Assembly (NCBI GenBank): GCA_030280995.1
Contig: JASXTE010000008.1
Coordinates: 2,995,001-3,059,000, forward strand
Reading direction: 5' to 3'
DNA from: Hemileia vastatrix
Lineage: Eukaryota; Basidiomycota; Pucciniomycetes; Pucciniales; Zaghouaniaceae
DNA: 64,000 bases
Position numbers and translations under genes: made by a program
Notes under the pieces: generated by a model
What the model saw: the letters and a program-made list of their open reading frames with translations, nothing else
Database searches by the model: none
Told to the model about the DNA's origin: nothing
Shown here: positions 23,746-35,420 of the stretch, in pieces
How positions within the stretch are numbered: position 1 is the stretch's first letter
How the letters are laid out: each line of letters opens with the position of its first letter

Positions 23746-25007
23746 TATGTAATTATAAATTACTACAAGCTAGGCTTCATCTTTATGGTAGTGTTATCTG
23801 ACATTTGAAAGCTTGAAAAAACATTATATGAAATAAAAAAAGCATATTCTTTGATATATTAAGAATTATGAGTTGTAAAGGATTGATGAAGGGATTAATG
23901 GCTCAAAAATAAAATTGGCCATTGCTGATAAGGAGAGTTCTAGAACAATAGAGATTATCTATGAAAATTAGATGGGATGGAGTACATTAGGGCATCTCAA
24001 ACTTGATCAAATACGCCACATAAACACACCACAAAAAAAGTACCAAACACACCATCAGAAAATGAAATACACCTGCCATGGACAGGTGTATTTTGATGGT
24101 GTGTTTTGCCTCAAACAAACCTTCTTTTGGTAAAAAAAGCCATCAAAACACTTTTCTCCTTCATCTTGATTAGTCAGCAATAGGTACAGACAAGCCATCT
24201 CTTTAGATTCTTTTCCGCCTAATTCTTAAGGGCTTATTATTCAACATGTGAAAAACATGACTTCCCACCACTTAAGCAGCCACTTCATCATACACTCACC
24301 CTTAGTCTTAATCACCATTCACTAAAATTCCTCTTTCAGTCCATTGTAAACTAGAAATAACTGCTACCACTCTAGCCCTGGATCTATTGGTTAACTCAGA
24401 TACCAACTCCAATGCTGAAATTGACTTGGCTTACATGTGTGACATGCTGAAGAATCACTACTTATATTCCAGAACACTTTCCATACAACACCAACCACAA
24501 TTTAACCTTGAGGTTCTTTAAAGCATTCCTTAAATTAGCTTTAAACAGATATTTTGCACAACCTTGCCTCAATTTCTCAGTTACTTGAACTGATAAAATA
24601 TCACTCAATTTTCAGAAATGATTCTTGTTGTTCATAAAGAGATCCTCCTATTCAAATCTGTGTTGCACTTTGTAATTTTAGTTTAAATTGAAATGGTGGC
24701 ACATTTACCCATCTTGAAAACCTCTTCCAGATCAGAGATGGAAATAAATATTTTGATTGTAAAAAAAGGCTTTGTATCTCTCTTATATACATTGCATGCT
24801 TCTACTCTTGCTATTTTTTAGGATTCCAGTTAATTAAATGTTTTGTATTTAAATTATAAGAAATGTTTTTCTCCATATCTACTTGACTAAAATTCATTCT
24901 GGATTTCTATTAATAATTTGGTTAAATATGGTTTTTCAACAGCTTCATTAATCAGCACTTATGCACAAGATACATAAATTAACAAATTTTATTTTTCTAA
25001 ATCTAGA

Positions 25008-25250
25008 AATTTGGCAATACCCTCCCCTGAATTTCATTATATTAGGGGTTGGTGATTGCCATTTTTTCATGTCAAAAAATTTCTTTATGTCTGAAAAAAA
25101 AAATGGCAATACCTCATCCTGAATTTTACTGTGGGAGGGGGTGGAAATTGCCATTTTTTTTCATGTCAAAAAATATTTATGTAAGAAAAAAAAATTTACA
25201 ATACCTCCTCCTGCAACTTACTGTGGGAGGGGGTAAAGATTACCAAATTT
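25008..25250. repeat. Three tandem imperfect hairpins inside the TIR element
   Basis: Three units of about 95 bp, each with a left arm like GGCAATACC(T)CNTCCTG and a right arm like GGGAGGGGGTnnnnATTGCC, separated by an A/T-rich linker containing TTTCATGTCAAAAAAT. Arms start near 25013, 25103 and 25197. The arms pair only imperfectly. Confidence 0.7.
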
Positions 25251-26261
25251 TCATTTTAATTTCATAAATTCTTATATAAATCAATAAAAAAATATAATCA
25301 ACCAAGTAAAAGTAATGGGATTCACAATTCCACCTGCTAATGATTTCAGATGTGACCAAAGCCAAATAAATCATATGACAAGCAATGTATTGACAATTCA
25401 TCCATTCAATACAAATAAATAAGTAAATGAACAAATTTATACAGAAGCAAGGCTCAATTGCACAAACGTTTTATTTGATTGATTATATTTAATAATTGAT
25501 AATTTAAAAATTTATGAAATAAAAAAAATGGAAAATCTTCTAATTACCCTATTTGGAACCCCTCCTTAAAGATTTAGTATAAGTAGGGCCCTTCCTTCTT
25601 TCTTTACTTACCTGGTTTATCAGACCTTGGTTGATCTGGAATGAAAAACAAAAATGAGTAAGTGCTTCACAAGATTCCGAAAAAATGAGAAATCTTTTTA
25701 CAAGATATCAAACCAGGAGTTTCCTTGGTAGTTTGATGATTATCTCTTGGATTTTTGATTGATGATTATGCTGAGAAGAGTTCCAAATAGATTTGATGAT
25801 ACCATCTCCTGAAAAAAATCCAAAACATCAACAAATCAGGGAAAAAATGATTTATAAAGAAGAAAAATTGAGGAAACAAATGATAAAAAACAGTTGAGGA
25901 ATTGACATACCTTGGGAGTGGTACAATGAAAAGTATCAGAAAAAACATGCATATTACAGAATATCAAAATTCAAAAATTTAAATTAGTTTACATAAAAAG
26001 ACTCAACTTTAAAAGTAGATATCTCAGAAATTTCTGAGCCAAAATTGATTATGCTTTCTGGAAATGAAATTCATGACTATAGAGAACCTGTAATCAAAAT
26101 AATGTGGGATTTGAATGAGCTAAAATTCATCAAATGTTAATATTCACCTCATAAAAAAATTACAAAATAGGAAGGACTCATCCAAAACTGATATTTAGCT
26201 GATCAAATCAGAGCCAAAAGCCTGAAGTATTATTTGAAATAGATTGCATAAGCCCTATATG

Positions 26262-27396
26262 TGTCAGTCAGTTGTCTAGAAGAAGGTAAGAAAAATAGGA
26301 GAAAAGGAGGAGAGAAGGGGGAGGACAAGGGAAAATAAAAGAAATAAATTACAATAATATATTTAATTTATTTAAGAGGGAAAAAACGGCGAGCAACTTT
26401 GAGAGATGACAAAAACTTAGAATTTATTAATAATAATACTATTTAATGTAAGGGTTCTGCGCGGCAAACACTTTTAATTACTATCAGACTTAAAGCAACC
26501 TTTAATTTGTTATATAGACTTTTAATTAGAATTGTATTACTAATAAAAAAAATATAAATGTAGTAAAATATTATTTAATTTGTTGAGTGTATAATAAGTG
26601 ATGAGGCTACAGGGGATTATCCAAGGCCCTTTTATAGGCAATAGGTCCTCTGAAGCGCTACTATATTTGTAAATACAATGATTAGAATAGAATAAAACAA
26701 ATATATCAAAGAGTAAATGAAACATAACAATATAGAGAAAAACATGAAACAATTAATTAAAACCCCAATTAAGAATCCAATTTTCCCGTCATTAATTCCC
26801 AAATCAGTAAGTGAAAATAGTGAATAACTAAACAAGATTGGAACATAGGAACTATGAGAAAAATAATTCCAAACAGATGGTACAGTCTGATTAAAGGATA
26901 TTTTAAGTGAAACAAAAAATACTTTGACACAACAAAACATGTAATTAATCTCAATTTAGGATAAGTTAATTTATTTGTTTTTTCTAACACAATTAAGGGT
27001 CAAAAGAAGCGTCATTAATTATTGTTTAGTATTATATGAGAGGTATTATTTAATATATAAATTTAAGTAATTAATTTAAATATATTATAAGTCAATTTTA
27101 CACTTATAATTATAATATATGTTTTTCAATTAATTAAATATAAATTTATAATTATTAAATACATAAAAATGCGCCATTATTTGTAGAATATACTATATTA
27201 TTTTCAATTTAACTGAATATAAAAATTTATATAACCAATAAATTTTATGTAACACTTGTATATAATAAAATACTTATATAATTTCATTATGCAATAAAAT
27301 ATTAAGTTATATTCATTAAATACAATTCTTACCCACTTTTTAAGGTTTTATAAGTTATATATCATTTACTGGACTCCTGGAACAGCCTGGCTGACA
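26262..27396 (-). repeat. 3' LTR of gypsy element 1
   Basis: 1135 bp, plus-strand ends TGTCAGTCAG and CTGGCTGACA; near-identical to 34287-35420 with scattered single-base differences. Preceded by the 5-bp duplication ATATG at 26257-26261. The polypurine tract (complement of CTCCCTCACTCT, 27397-27408) abuts it on the pol side. Confidence 0.95.
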
Positions 27397-27429
27397 CTCC
27401 CTCACTCTAAAAAAACAATAAAAAAAATG

Positions 27430-30402
27430 CTAAGATTTTTTCTTTTTGTATTTTTTCAACAGAGCAGGCAGATTTGAAATTTCCTTGCCAGGTATCCATG
27501 CATCATTTTCAGATGATTTGTTCTTATATCTCAATAAATATTCAGTACCTCTTTCAGAAGTGATAATTCTATCATTGAGAATTTTATCAATTTCTGCTGT
27601 TTCTGTGACTTCCTGAGGGTTCTTCTTAGGTCTTCCTCTTCTTTTTGGAAATAAGTCACTGTTGGATGTATAAGGTTTAAGCGAAGAAATGGGAAAGACA
27701 GGATGTTTCCTATCATATGGAGAATACAATACAACTTCTACTGCATTATCACCAACCATTCTTTTAACAACAAATGGTCCTACAAAAGGATCTTTTAATT
27801 TGTGGTTACCTTGTAAATTGAAATGTACAGTAGAGATCAACACTTCATCACCCTTGTTAAATGTGTATTCTTTATGGGATTTATCCCATCGTTTCTTTTC
27901 ATATTCAAATGCTTTATCAATACAACTCTGAGCATGTTTCCTGCATAGCTGTTGCATTTGCATAAAAGATTTAACACCAGGGTGTAGTTCCAACTTAGGC
28001 AATTTATTATTGAGAATATGAGCAGGAGTGTTTGGGACATAACCTAACCAAAGCTCAAAAGGCTTTTTCTCAGTGACAGAATGAACAGTGCTATTATATG
28101 CAAATTCAAGACCAGGCAAAAGAGTGACCCAATCATGAGTAAATCTGTCATTGTCTTTATATTCTAAACCAAAGGCACAATACCTTCTAATCATATCTTC
28201 TAGAGTTTGAATCATTCTTTCAGCTAGACCATCAGTCTGAGGATGGTGAGCTGTAGACAATTTTAACTCACAGCCACAAATATCCATCAAAGAGGTCCAA
28301 AACTCAGAAGTGAATTTTGGATCCCTATCAGAGATAATGGCTTTTGGAAAACCAATAATATTAAACATGTAAGACCACCATAAGAAAGCTAATTCTTTGG
28401 TGGATACATCTTTGTGGGTTGGAATAAATTTGCACATTTTTGTGAATCTATCCACTATTACCCAACAAGAGTTAAAGCTGTCTTTACCTGCAACAGGAAG
28501 ACCAGTGACAAAATCCATATTAATGATTTGCCAGGGAGCACTAGGTGCTTCAATATGTTGTAATAACCCTGCTCTCTTACCTGTTAACCTTTTAGATTTT
28601 TGGCAGGAATCACAAGATTCAACATATAATTTTGTGTCTTCAGACATATTAGCCCACCATGCAGTTTTTTTGATTCTAATCAATGTTTTTTCAAGATCAA
28701 AATGACCAGCTAATATGTCATCATGACAAAGTTTGAGGATAGTTTCTTTCATTGAAGGAGGAATAACAATTACATTGGTAAGCTTCCTCCTATAATATAT
28801 ATAACCATCTTCAATAGAAAACTTTCCTTTATTTACAGCATTTTGGTACTTTGCAGGAAGAGTTTTTATTAATGCTTGAATTGAAGCATTCTTAGGATCA
28901 TTCAAAATAGTAACTAATTTATTTAAATCAGAATCTTTATCATATGAATCCAGTATTAACTGTAATAACTCTTCTTCCATATCAACTATAAATATACCAT
29001 GTATATGAACAGTATCATCTTCAGGTACATAAGCAGGATTTGAGTCATTATTTGGCAGAGGCAATCTGGAGAGCATATCAACATTAGAGTGAACATTTCC
29101 AGCTCTATGGATAATAGTCATCCTTCCTCTGTATTCTTGGACAGCAAGTTGTCACCTGAACATATGTCTGTTAGGTGTTTTGAGGTTTAAGAGAGATTTC
29201 ACAGCACTACAGTCAGTTACCAACTCAAATTTTTGGTCATCCAAGTAGTAATGAAGTTTCTCAAGAGCCCAAACAACTGCTAAGCACTCCAATTGAGTGG
29301 CACCATATTTAAATTCACTATTTCTTAAGGTTCTTGAAATATAACAAATTACAACCTCTGAGGATTTATCATTAATAATTTTCTTTTGGTGAAGGGCAGC
29401 ACCCAGACCAATAAAGCTAGCATCTGTATAAAGGACAAATGGCTTGTTAAAATCTGGAAGAGCCAATATAGGGGCTGTCATTAAGCAACTTTTCAATGTA
29501 TCAAAAGCTTTCTGACAGTCATTATTCCAGAGAAAAGCAACATCTTTTCTGGTCAGTTTTGTAAGAGGCAAGGCTATGACCTGATAATTTTTAATATATT
29601 GTCTATAATAGCCACACATACCCAAAAAACTTTGGATTTCTCTTACAGAAGTTGGTGCTTTCACATTTTGAATGGCAGCAACTTTATTATGGTCTACACA
29701 AATTTGTAAGCCTGACACAACATGGCCAAGGACTTTCAAAGATTGAAAACCAAATTTACACTTTTTTAAAGATAAGGTCATATTGATTTCATCCATTTTT
29801 TGGAAAACTCTATTCAAGTGAATCATATGTTCATCAAAAGTTTTAGAAAAAACAATAATATCATCAATATAAACCATGAGCCAACCCTCAATAATTTCTA
29901 GATGGAAGGTGTTATCCATGACTTTCTGGAAAACTGAAGGAGCATTTTTAGGGCCAAATGGCATCCTAACATACTTATATATTCCCATATGAGTAGCAAT
30001 AAGCAAAAAATTTTGAGAATTTTTCTCAACTGGAACTTGATGATAACCTTTATTACCATCCAGACAACTAATAAATTTTGCACCTTGCAAGGTAGCATGT
30101 ATTGAATTAATTCTGGGTAAAGGATAAATATCATCAACAGTATAAGTATTCAAAGCTCTGTAATCCCCACATAATCTAGCTTTATCTTTTTCATATGAAA
30201 TCAAGACTGGGGAGATGACACAATATTTGGGGGTGACATACACTTTCTCAATGATATTCGTTTTCAATAATGTTTCAATATTATCTTCAATATCTTTTCT
30301 TTTTAATGGAGAAGCAGGATATGGTTTTTTCTTAAGGGAAGGAGGAATATCACTCAAATTACAGGATAAGGTAATTTTCATCTCTTCCTGAACAATTCCC
30401 AA
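27430..30402 (-). pseudogene. pol: gypsy pol: RT, RNase H, integrase, chromodomain (one stop)
   Basis: Reverse transcriptase with VISPVLISYEKDKARLCGDY, MPFGPKNAPSVFQ and the YIDD active site (29871-29860); RNase H with YTDAS and QLECLAVVWAL; integrase with an HHCC-type finger (GHFDLEKT, CDSCQKSK) and the D,D,E residues in NMDFVTGLP, ISDRDPKF and DGLAERMIQTLED. The C-terminus (EIDKILNDRI, GTEYLLRYK, DAWIPGKEI) is a chromodomain-like module that in chromoviruses directs integration to modified chromatin. An in-frame TGA at 29152-29154 lies between RNase H and integrase, where the related copy at 46.5 kb has TGG (Trp). The frame also joins the upstream gag-protease through a one-base loss near 30425, so pol is probably no longer made at full length. 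Confidence 0.93.
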
Positions 30403-32921
30403 GACATGAGAACCATGAGCAAAGCCATAGGGAAAGAGGTAATAGAGGCAACAATAGAATCCTTTTGTTCACTAGTCAAATGATCACCAAAAGAAGCAGT
30501 ATTTATTTCATGTAATAAATCATCCATTTCAGTTGTTGTTATACCTTTACATTGGGTCAGTGAGTTACAATATTTCAACAAATTCCCAGAAGGTCTAGGA
30601 GAAGTAATTTTGAATTTTCTTTTCCCATTCATTCCTAAGGTAAAGCAATTATTTGCTGGGTCCAGTTTCACACCAAACATGGTTAAAATATCATTTCCCA
30701 TAATAAACCAATTGCTCAAATTATCATTTTTCATGACAACAAACTCACAAATAGCTCTGACAAAACCACCATTATATTTGAAGAATACAGAGGTTTTGTA
30801 TTTGCCAATAGGAAATAAGGTAGAACCATACCCTCTCCATTTTTCAGAAGTTATAGGTAATAATTTACTCAAATATTCATTATCCACTGAAGCCAAAGCT
30901 TTTTCAGATACTACACTTCCTCCAGCACCAGAATCAAGAACTACATCAACATTTTTACCATTAATGATAACAGGTGCCTTTAAAGGGGATATAGGAATAG
31001 AATTGTTAGTAATATCTTTAATTATCTCAGCATTTTCTACTGAAGATAAATCCAATACACAATCTTCAGATATATTATTTAAATAATGGACATCATGTTC
31101 CAACATTAAAACATCTTTAACAGATTCATTGTCATAGGAGATATTACTTTCACAGTCACTGGAAGAATTATTGACATCAAGTTCAACTTCATCAGTGTCT
31201 TCATTTTGTTCAACAAGATGAATTTTCTTGTCACAAACATGACCCTTCTGCCACGGTTTGTTACATTTATAACAAGTATTTGTTGCATATTTTTTAGGTG
31301 CAACTGGGGCAGATGGTTTACCAGATTTTTCTGGGAGCTTTATAGAAGGTTTATTCTGATCATTAGAAGATTTACCAAGGTAATTCTTTGGTTCATATCT
31401 ATGGTTGAGTAGTACTTCATTACAGATATTGATGAAAGAAGAATTTTCCCTTACATGCTCAGTTCTAGCAAAAATCAAATCCCTAAGAGAATTTGGTAAT
31501 TTATACAAGATTTTATCTCTCCAAATATCATAATCCATCTTTGGATCAATTGCTCTAAGGATTTTAGTTATTTTCATCAGAAAAACAATGGGTTTTTCAA
31601 CAGAGGAGGATACATATCTGGTATTCTCATACAGTCTCTGCTGAGCTAACCTGAATTTTGAACCACCAATCTGATTCTCAATCAAGGATTTCCAATCATT
31701 CCATGTATAATGATTGTTATCTAAAAGGACAGATTCATACCACATCAAGGCTACATTGGAAAATAAAGAAATGAGCTTGGAAACAATTTCCTCATCAGGT
31801 AGTTTATAATATCTCTTTAAATTATCAATTCTTTGGATAAAGTGTTGCCAATCAGAGGAAGAATCACCATCAAAGGTAGGATATTGGTCTAACTTAGGCC
31901 AATTTTTCTGACTACTGGGATGGTCCATTTTTTGGTTTGAATTATTCATTATTAATAATTCCTGAAGTTTAGCCAGGTGTTCAGAAATTTCATTATTTAC
32001 AGAGACAGCTGGTGCATGACCATCACAAGATTTTTTGCTAGTAGCAAAAGATTTTACAGACTCATTGTCAGTTTGTTTAATGGTTGAAATATGAGGAAGA
32101 AAGGATGAACTTTTCTCAGGTTTTTTCCCTTTATTTTTATGCAGTTTATTTACAGAAATCTCATTTAATTCATTATTGATGGTTAAGGTTGAGAACTTTT
32201 CCTGTAGGTCAGACACATAGTTTCTTATTCTTGGAATTTCAGACATCTGGTCATTTACTTTTGCAAGAGATAGAACATTTCTGTCCTCAGAAACTGAGTG
32301 TTTGGTACTTAGTGCATGGAAATCATTTTTTAGCTTCTTAAACTCATTTTGCAGAGATTTTATTTCATTCTTGAATGAATAATTTTCCTCAATAAGGGGT
32401 TTCAATTCACTCAAGGTCTTATGTAGACTGATATTTCTATCTGAGATAGCTCTATGGTCACTTCTTATTTGTTTTTGTTGACTAAGAACAATATTCAAGG
32501 TTTCTTTGATTTTTAAATAAGCTGTATCTTGTACAGAAGAACTCACTTTACATTGCAAGTGTAAATTATTTAATCTATCATTTTCATGGATTAACACATC
32601 TCTCACATGTTTGTCTTTCACAATATTAAAATCAAGGGTATCTTTCAATATTTCCTCAGAAGTTTTTTCAATTAAGGTATAGATTTCAGGGGGAACAGAA
32701 TCATTTTTAATTGCAAGAGAAGGATTAATTAAAGATGTAGAAGTTAAATGTAAAGGTTCATCAAATGACAATTTGCTAATTACATCAATAGGGCTACTAG
32801 TTACAGGAAGCTGTCTTTTAACAGGTTTAACTGTTCTTTCACCATGTTCAATAATATTACCTGCAGAAGAAGATTTATTAGAAAACATACCCAAGTGACT
32901 ATCAACCAAATTACTTACCAT
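30378..32921 (-). CDS. gag: gypsy gag-protease polyprotein
   Basis: An open frame of 847 residues. The N-terminal third is coiled-coil-like (KLKNDFHALSTK, LQEKFSTL), then a retrotransposon gag domain (YPTFDGDSSSDWQHFIQRID at about residue 355, WYESVLLDN, LAQQRLYENTRY), a zinc knuckle of the CX2CX7HXC form (CYKCNKPWQKGHVC at about 558) and an aspartic protease with DSGAGGSVVS (about 682). Its end, ALLMVLMSWELFRKR, is an out-of-frame tail: the related copy at 45.26 kb reads AFAHGSHELG there, so a base was lost near 30425 and the original frame ran on into reverse transcriptase. Its start overlaps the end of ORF1 by seven bases, which is compatible with re-initiation or -1 type coupling. Confidence 0.88.
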   Translation of the reverse strand: MVSNLVDSHLGMFSNKSSSAGNIIEHGERTVKPVKRQLPVTSSPIDVISKLSFDEPLHLTSTSLINPSLAIKNDSVPPEIYTLIEKTSEEILKDTLDFNIVKDKHVRDVLIHENDRLNNLHLQCKVSSSVQDTAYLKIKETLNIVLSQQKQIRSDHRAISDRNISLHKTLSELKPLIEENYSFKNEIKSLQNEFKKLKNDFHALSTKHSVSEDRNVLSLAKVNDQMSEIPRIRNYVSDLQEKFSTLTINNELNEISVNKLHKNKGKKPEKSSSFLPHISTIKQTDNESVKSFATSKKSCDGHAPAVSVNNEISEHLAKLQELLIMNNSNQKMDHPSSQKNWPKLDQYPTFDGDSSSDWQHFIQRIDNLKRYYKLPDEEIVSKLISLFSNVALMWYESVLLDNNHYTWNDWKSLIENQIGGSKFRLAQQRLYENTRYVSSSVEKPIVFLMKITKILRAIDPKMDYDIWRDKILYKLPNSLRDLIFARTEHVRENSSFINICNEVLLNHRYEPKNYLGKSSNDQNKPSIKLPEKSGKPSAPVAPKKYATNTCYKCNKPWQKGHVCDKKIHLVEQNEDTDEVELDVNNSSSDCESNISYDNESVKDVLMLEHDVHYLNNISEDCVLDLSSVENAEIIKDITNNSIPISPLKAPVIINGKNVDVVLDSGAGGSVVSEKALASVDNEYLSKLLPITSEKWRGYGSTLFPIGKYKTSVFFKYNGGFVRAICEFVVMKNDNLSNWFIMGNDILTMFGVKLDPANNCFTLGMNGKRKFKITSPRPSGNLLKYCNSLTQCKGITTTEMDDLLHEINTASFGDHLTSEQKDSIVASITSFPMALLMVLMSWELFRKR

Positions 32922-33448
32922 GGAAGAGGAGGAAACTTCCCCTGGGACAGGGTTTGGGATTGTGCTTGGGCCTTCTTTCTCCTGCCTTGTTGGTAGGGAT
33001 GAGTAGGTGGATGGAAATTGGGTGTTCTGGATGGGCCAGGCTGATGATGAGGAGGGTGTTGCACATTCTTTTGGTAGTGACTCATTAGATAATCACATTT
33101 CCATTGCTCTACTTCCATAGTATTTGGATTTTGGATGGTTGAGCTGGGTGGCTGTGAAGGTTGAGCCTGAAACTGAGGCTGATTGGGAGGCAACTGAGGA
33201 GGGGCCTGGGCCTGAATCTGGTTCCTGAGTTCTTTGACCTGATCCCACAATGTGTCTACCTTTGCTTTGTACGTCATATTTTCTGTCTTCAACTCTTTTA
33301 TATGACTGGATAGGTTGCTGATTTGTTGTGGCAGAGGAAGCTTTTTTATTTTGAAGCCTTTTGGAAGACCTTCTTGAGGCACTAGAGGCTTTACTTCCTT
33401 CAGTGGTACTGGGGGAAGGGGGTTTGGTTTGTTTGCATTTCCCGTCAT
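32915..33448 (-). CDS. gypsy ORF1, small coiled-coil/Pro-Gln-rich protein
   Basis: ATG 33448 is chosen because the same start region and the following LPKGFKIKK, SSHIKELKTEN and VEQWKCDYLMS blocks are conserved in the two decayed copies (42.5 kb and 37.6-38.1 kb). A predicted coiled coil is followed by a Pro/Gln-rich tail ending GKFPPLPW. It probably represents an N-terminal gag-like or accessory protein. A second frame, from ATG 33596 (EIEIDYDADTVSS), overlaps it for over 350 bases and its first 30 codons are also conserved in the copies. The two may be linked by splicing or frameshifting; I cannot tell which. Confidence 0.6.
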   Translation of the reverse strand: MTGNANKPNPLPPVPLKEVKPLVPQEGLPKGFKIKKLPLPQQISNLSSHIKELKTENMTYKAKVDTLWDQVKELRNQIQAQAPPQLPPNQPQFQAQPSQPPSSTIQNPNTMEVEQWKCDYLMSHYQKNVQHPPHHQPGPSRTPNFHPPTHPYQQGRRKKAQAQSQTLSQGKFPPLPW

Positions 33449-33596
33449 TTCCACATCCTGCAGTATGTGAATTCTTTGTGTTAGCATAAGATTTTTTATG
33501 ACCAACTTTAGAAGAACTTACAGTGTCAGCATCATAGTCAATTTCTATTTCATCCACTTGCATGTTATCCATTTTTTCTGCCAAATTGTTGGACAT

Positions 33597-34286
33597 ACTA
33601 GTGGGAAGATTTATAATTTACTTTTTATTTTATAAAAAAATAATAAAAGTTAGTCAATAACTGCTCCAAAAAAAAAATTTAATTAATTAAATTATAGAAA
33701 AAATAATTTTCAATATAAAGTAATAATTAAAAAAATTAATTTTTATTTAAAAAAAATGGATTGCAAGGTTAAATTGGGAATAAAAATTAAGTTAATTTCA
33801 ACCAATTAATTACCAATATTAAATATGGCAATATATTTGGGACCAAGCACAATGTACTTTTAAGTCAACCAAAATTAACAATAATTAATAATAATAAAAA
33901 ATTAAATTAATAATTCAATTTGTATTAATAAAAAAATGTCAATTCTTCTAGGACTAAGAGGATTTAACACTCTATAATGGTCAACTAGGAAAAAAAAAAT
34001 TTTAAAAATTGAACACTTACACTCAGTGAATCAGCAATTAAGCCACAATCACTGTTATTGCAATAAAAATATAGTAATATGAGTGAGAGGCGCAAAGGTG
34101 AACTTACTATAGTGATCGAAAAATCACTTCAAAATAATATAAAAATTAATATTATATAAACCTAAGATGTCAAACCCAAGTTCGAAACACAGTTGCGGCA
34201 AAAGTTTTGTTTTTGCTAGGTGGTCCATGCGTTTTGTCGTTCATCACCAGGCTCGATCGTCCTCGTTGTTTGGAAAGGCCCTCAGT
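33597..34286 (-). other. Untranslated leader of gypsy element 1
   Basis: About 690 AT-rich bases between the 5' LTR and ORF1. Its counterpart is recognisable at 38280-38965 (for example GGTCAACTAG, CACTTACACTCAGTGA and AACACAGTTG), so it is a real, conserved part of the family. A TGGAAAGG(C/T)CC block adjoins the LTR in all three copies. Confidence 0.7.
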
Positions 34287-35420
34287 TGTCGGTCAGTTGT
34301 CTAGAAGAAGGTAAGAGAAATAGGAGAAAAGGAGGAGAGAAGGGGGAGGACAAGGGAAAATAAAAGAAATAAATTACAATAATATATTTAATTTATTTAA
34401 GAGGGAAGCAACGGCGAGCAACTTTGAGAGATGACAAAAACTTAGAATTTATTAATAATAATACTATTTAATGTAAGGGTTCTGCGCGGCAAACAATTTT
34501 AATTACTATCAGACTTAAAGAAACCTTTAATTTTTTATATAGACTTTTAATTAGAATTGTATTACTAATAAAAAAATATAAATGTAGTAAAATAGTATTT
34601 AATTTGTTGAGTGTATAATAAGTGATGAGGCTACAGGGGATTATCCAAGGCCCTTTTATAGGCAATGGGTCCTCTGAAGCGCTACTATATTTGTAAATAC
34701 AATGATTAGAATAGAATAAAAAAAATATATCAAAGAGTAAATGAAACATAACAATATAGAGAAAAACATGAAACAATTAATTAAAACCCCAATTAAGAAT
34801 CCAATTTTCCCATCATTGATTCCCAAATCAGTAAGTGAAAATAGTGAATAACTAAACAAGATTGGAACATAGGAACTATGAGAAAAATAATTCCAAACAG
34901 ATGGTACAGTCTGATTAAAGGATATTTTAAGTGAAACAAAAAATACTTTGACGCAACAAAACATGTAATTAATCTCAATTTAGTATAAGTTAATTTATTT
35001 GTTTTTTCTAACACAATTAAGGGTCAAAATAAGCGTCATTAATTATTGTTTAGTATTATATGAGAGGTATTATTTAATATATAAATTTAAGTAATTAATT
35101 TAAATATATTATGAGTCAATTTTACACTTATAATTATAATATATGTTTTTCAATTAATTAAATATAAATTTATAATTATTAAATACATAAAAATGCGCCA
35201 TTATTTGTAGAATATATTATATTATGTTCAATTTAACTGTATATAAAAATTTATATAACCAATAAATTTTATGTAACACTTGTATATAATAAAATACTTA
35301 TATAATTTCATTATGCAATAAAATATTAAGTTATATTCATTAAATACAATTCTTACCCACTTTTTAAGGTTTTATAAGTTATATATCATTTACTGGACTC
35401 CTGGAATAGCCTGGCTGACA
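34287..35420 (-). repeat. 5' LTR of gypsy element 1
   Basis: 1134 bp, plus-strand ends TGTCGGTCAG and CTGGCTGACA, followed by ATATG (35421-35425), the copy of the duplication on the other side. Open frames of about 100 codons in both LTRs are repeated by-products and are not annotated as genes. Confidence 0.95.

Larger units (their letters stand above)
26262..35420 (-). mobile_element. Chromodomain Ty3/gypsy retrotransposon (element 1)
   Basis: Near-complete LTR retrotransposon of 9.16 kb on the minus strand, with 1.13-kb LTRs and a perfect 5-bp target duplication ATATG on both sides (26257-26261 and 35421-35425). Internal order: untranslated leader, ORF1, gag-protease, reverse transcriptase-RNase H-integrase, chromodomain, polypurine tract. 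It is young by its LTR similarity but already carries one frameshift (about 30425) and one nonsense codon (29152). It sits inside an older TIR element. Next to the 5' LTR (34286 downwards) I did not recognise a standard tRNA primer-binding site. Confidence 0.95.

Noticed and set aside
26540..26990. Open frames of 70-102 codons on the minus strand, repeated at 34468-35014
   Set aside because: Located inside both LTRs, hydrophobic low-complexity translations of AT-rich DNA, no family resemblance.
34160..34286. A standard tRNA primer-binding site next to the 5' LTR
   Set aside because: No TGG-starting tRNA-complement follows the LTR end; the conserved block is GGGCCTTTCCAA-like and cannot be assigned to a tRNA from sight.
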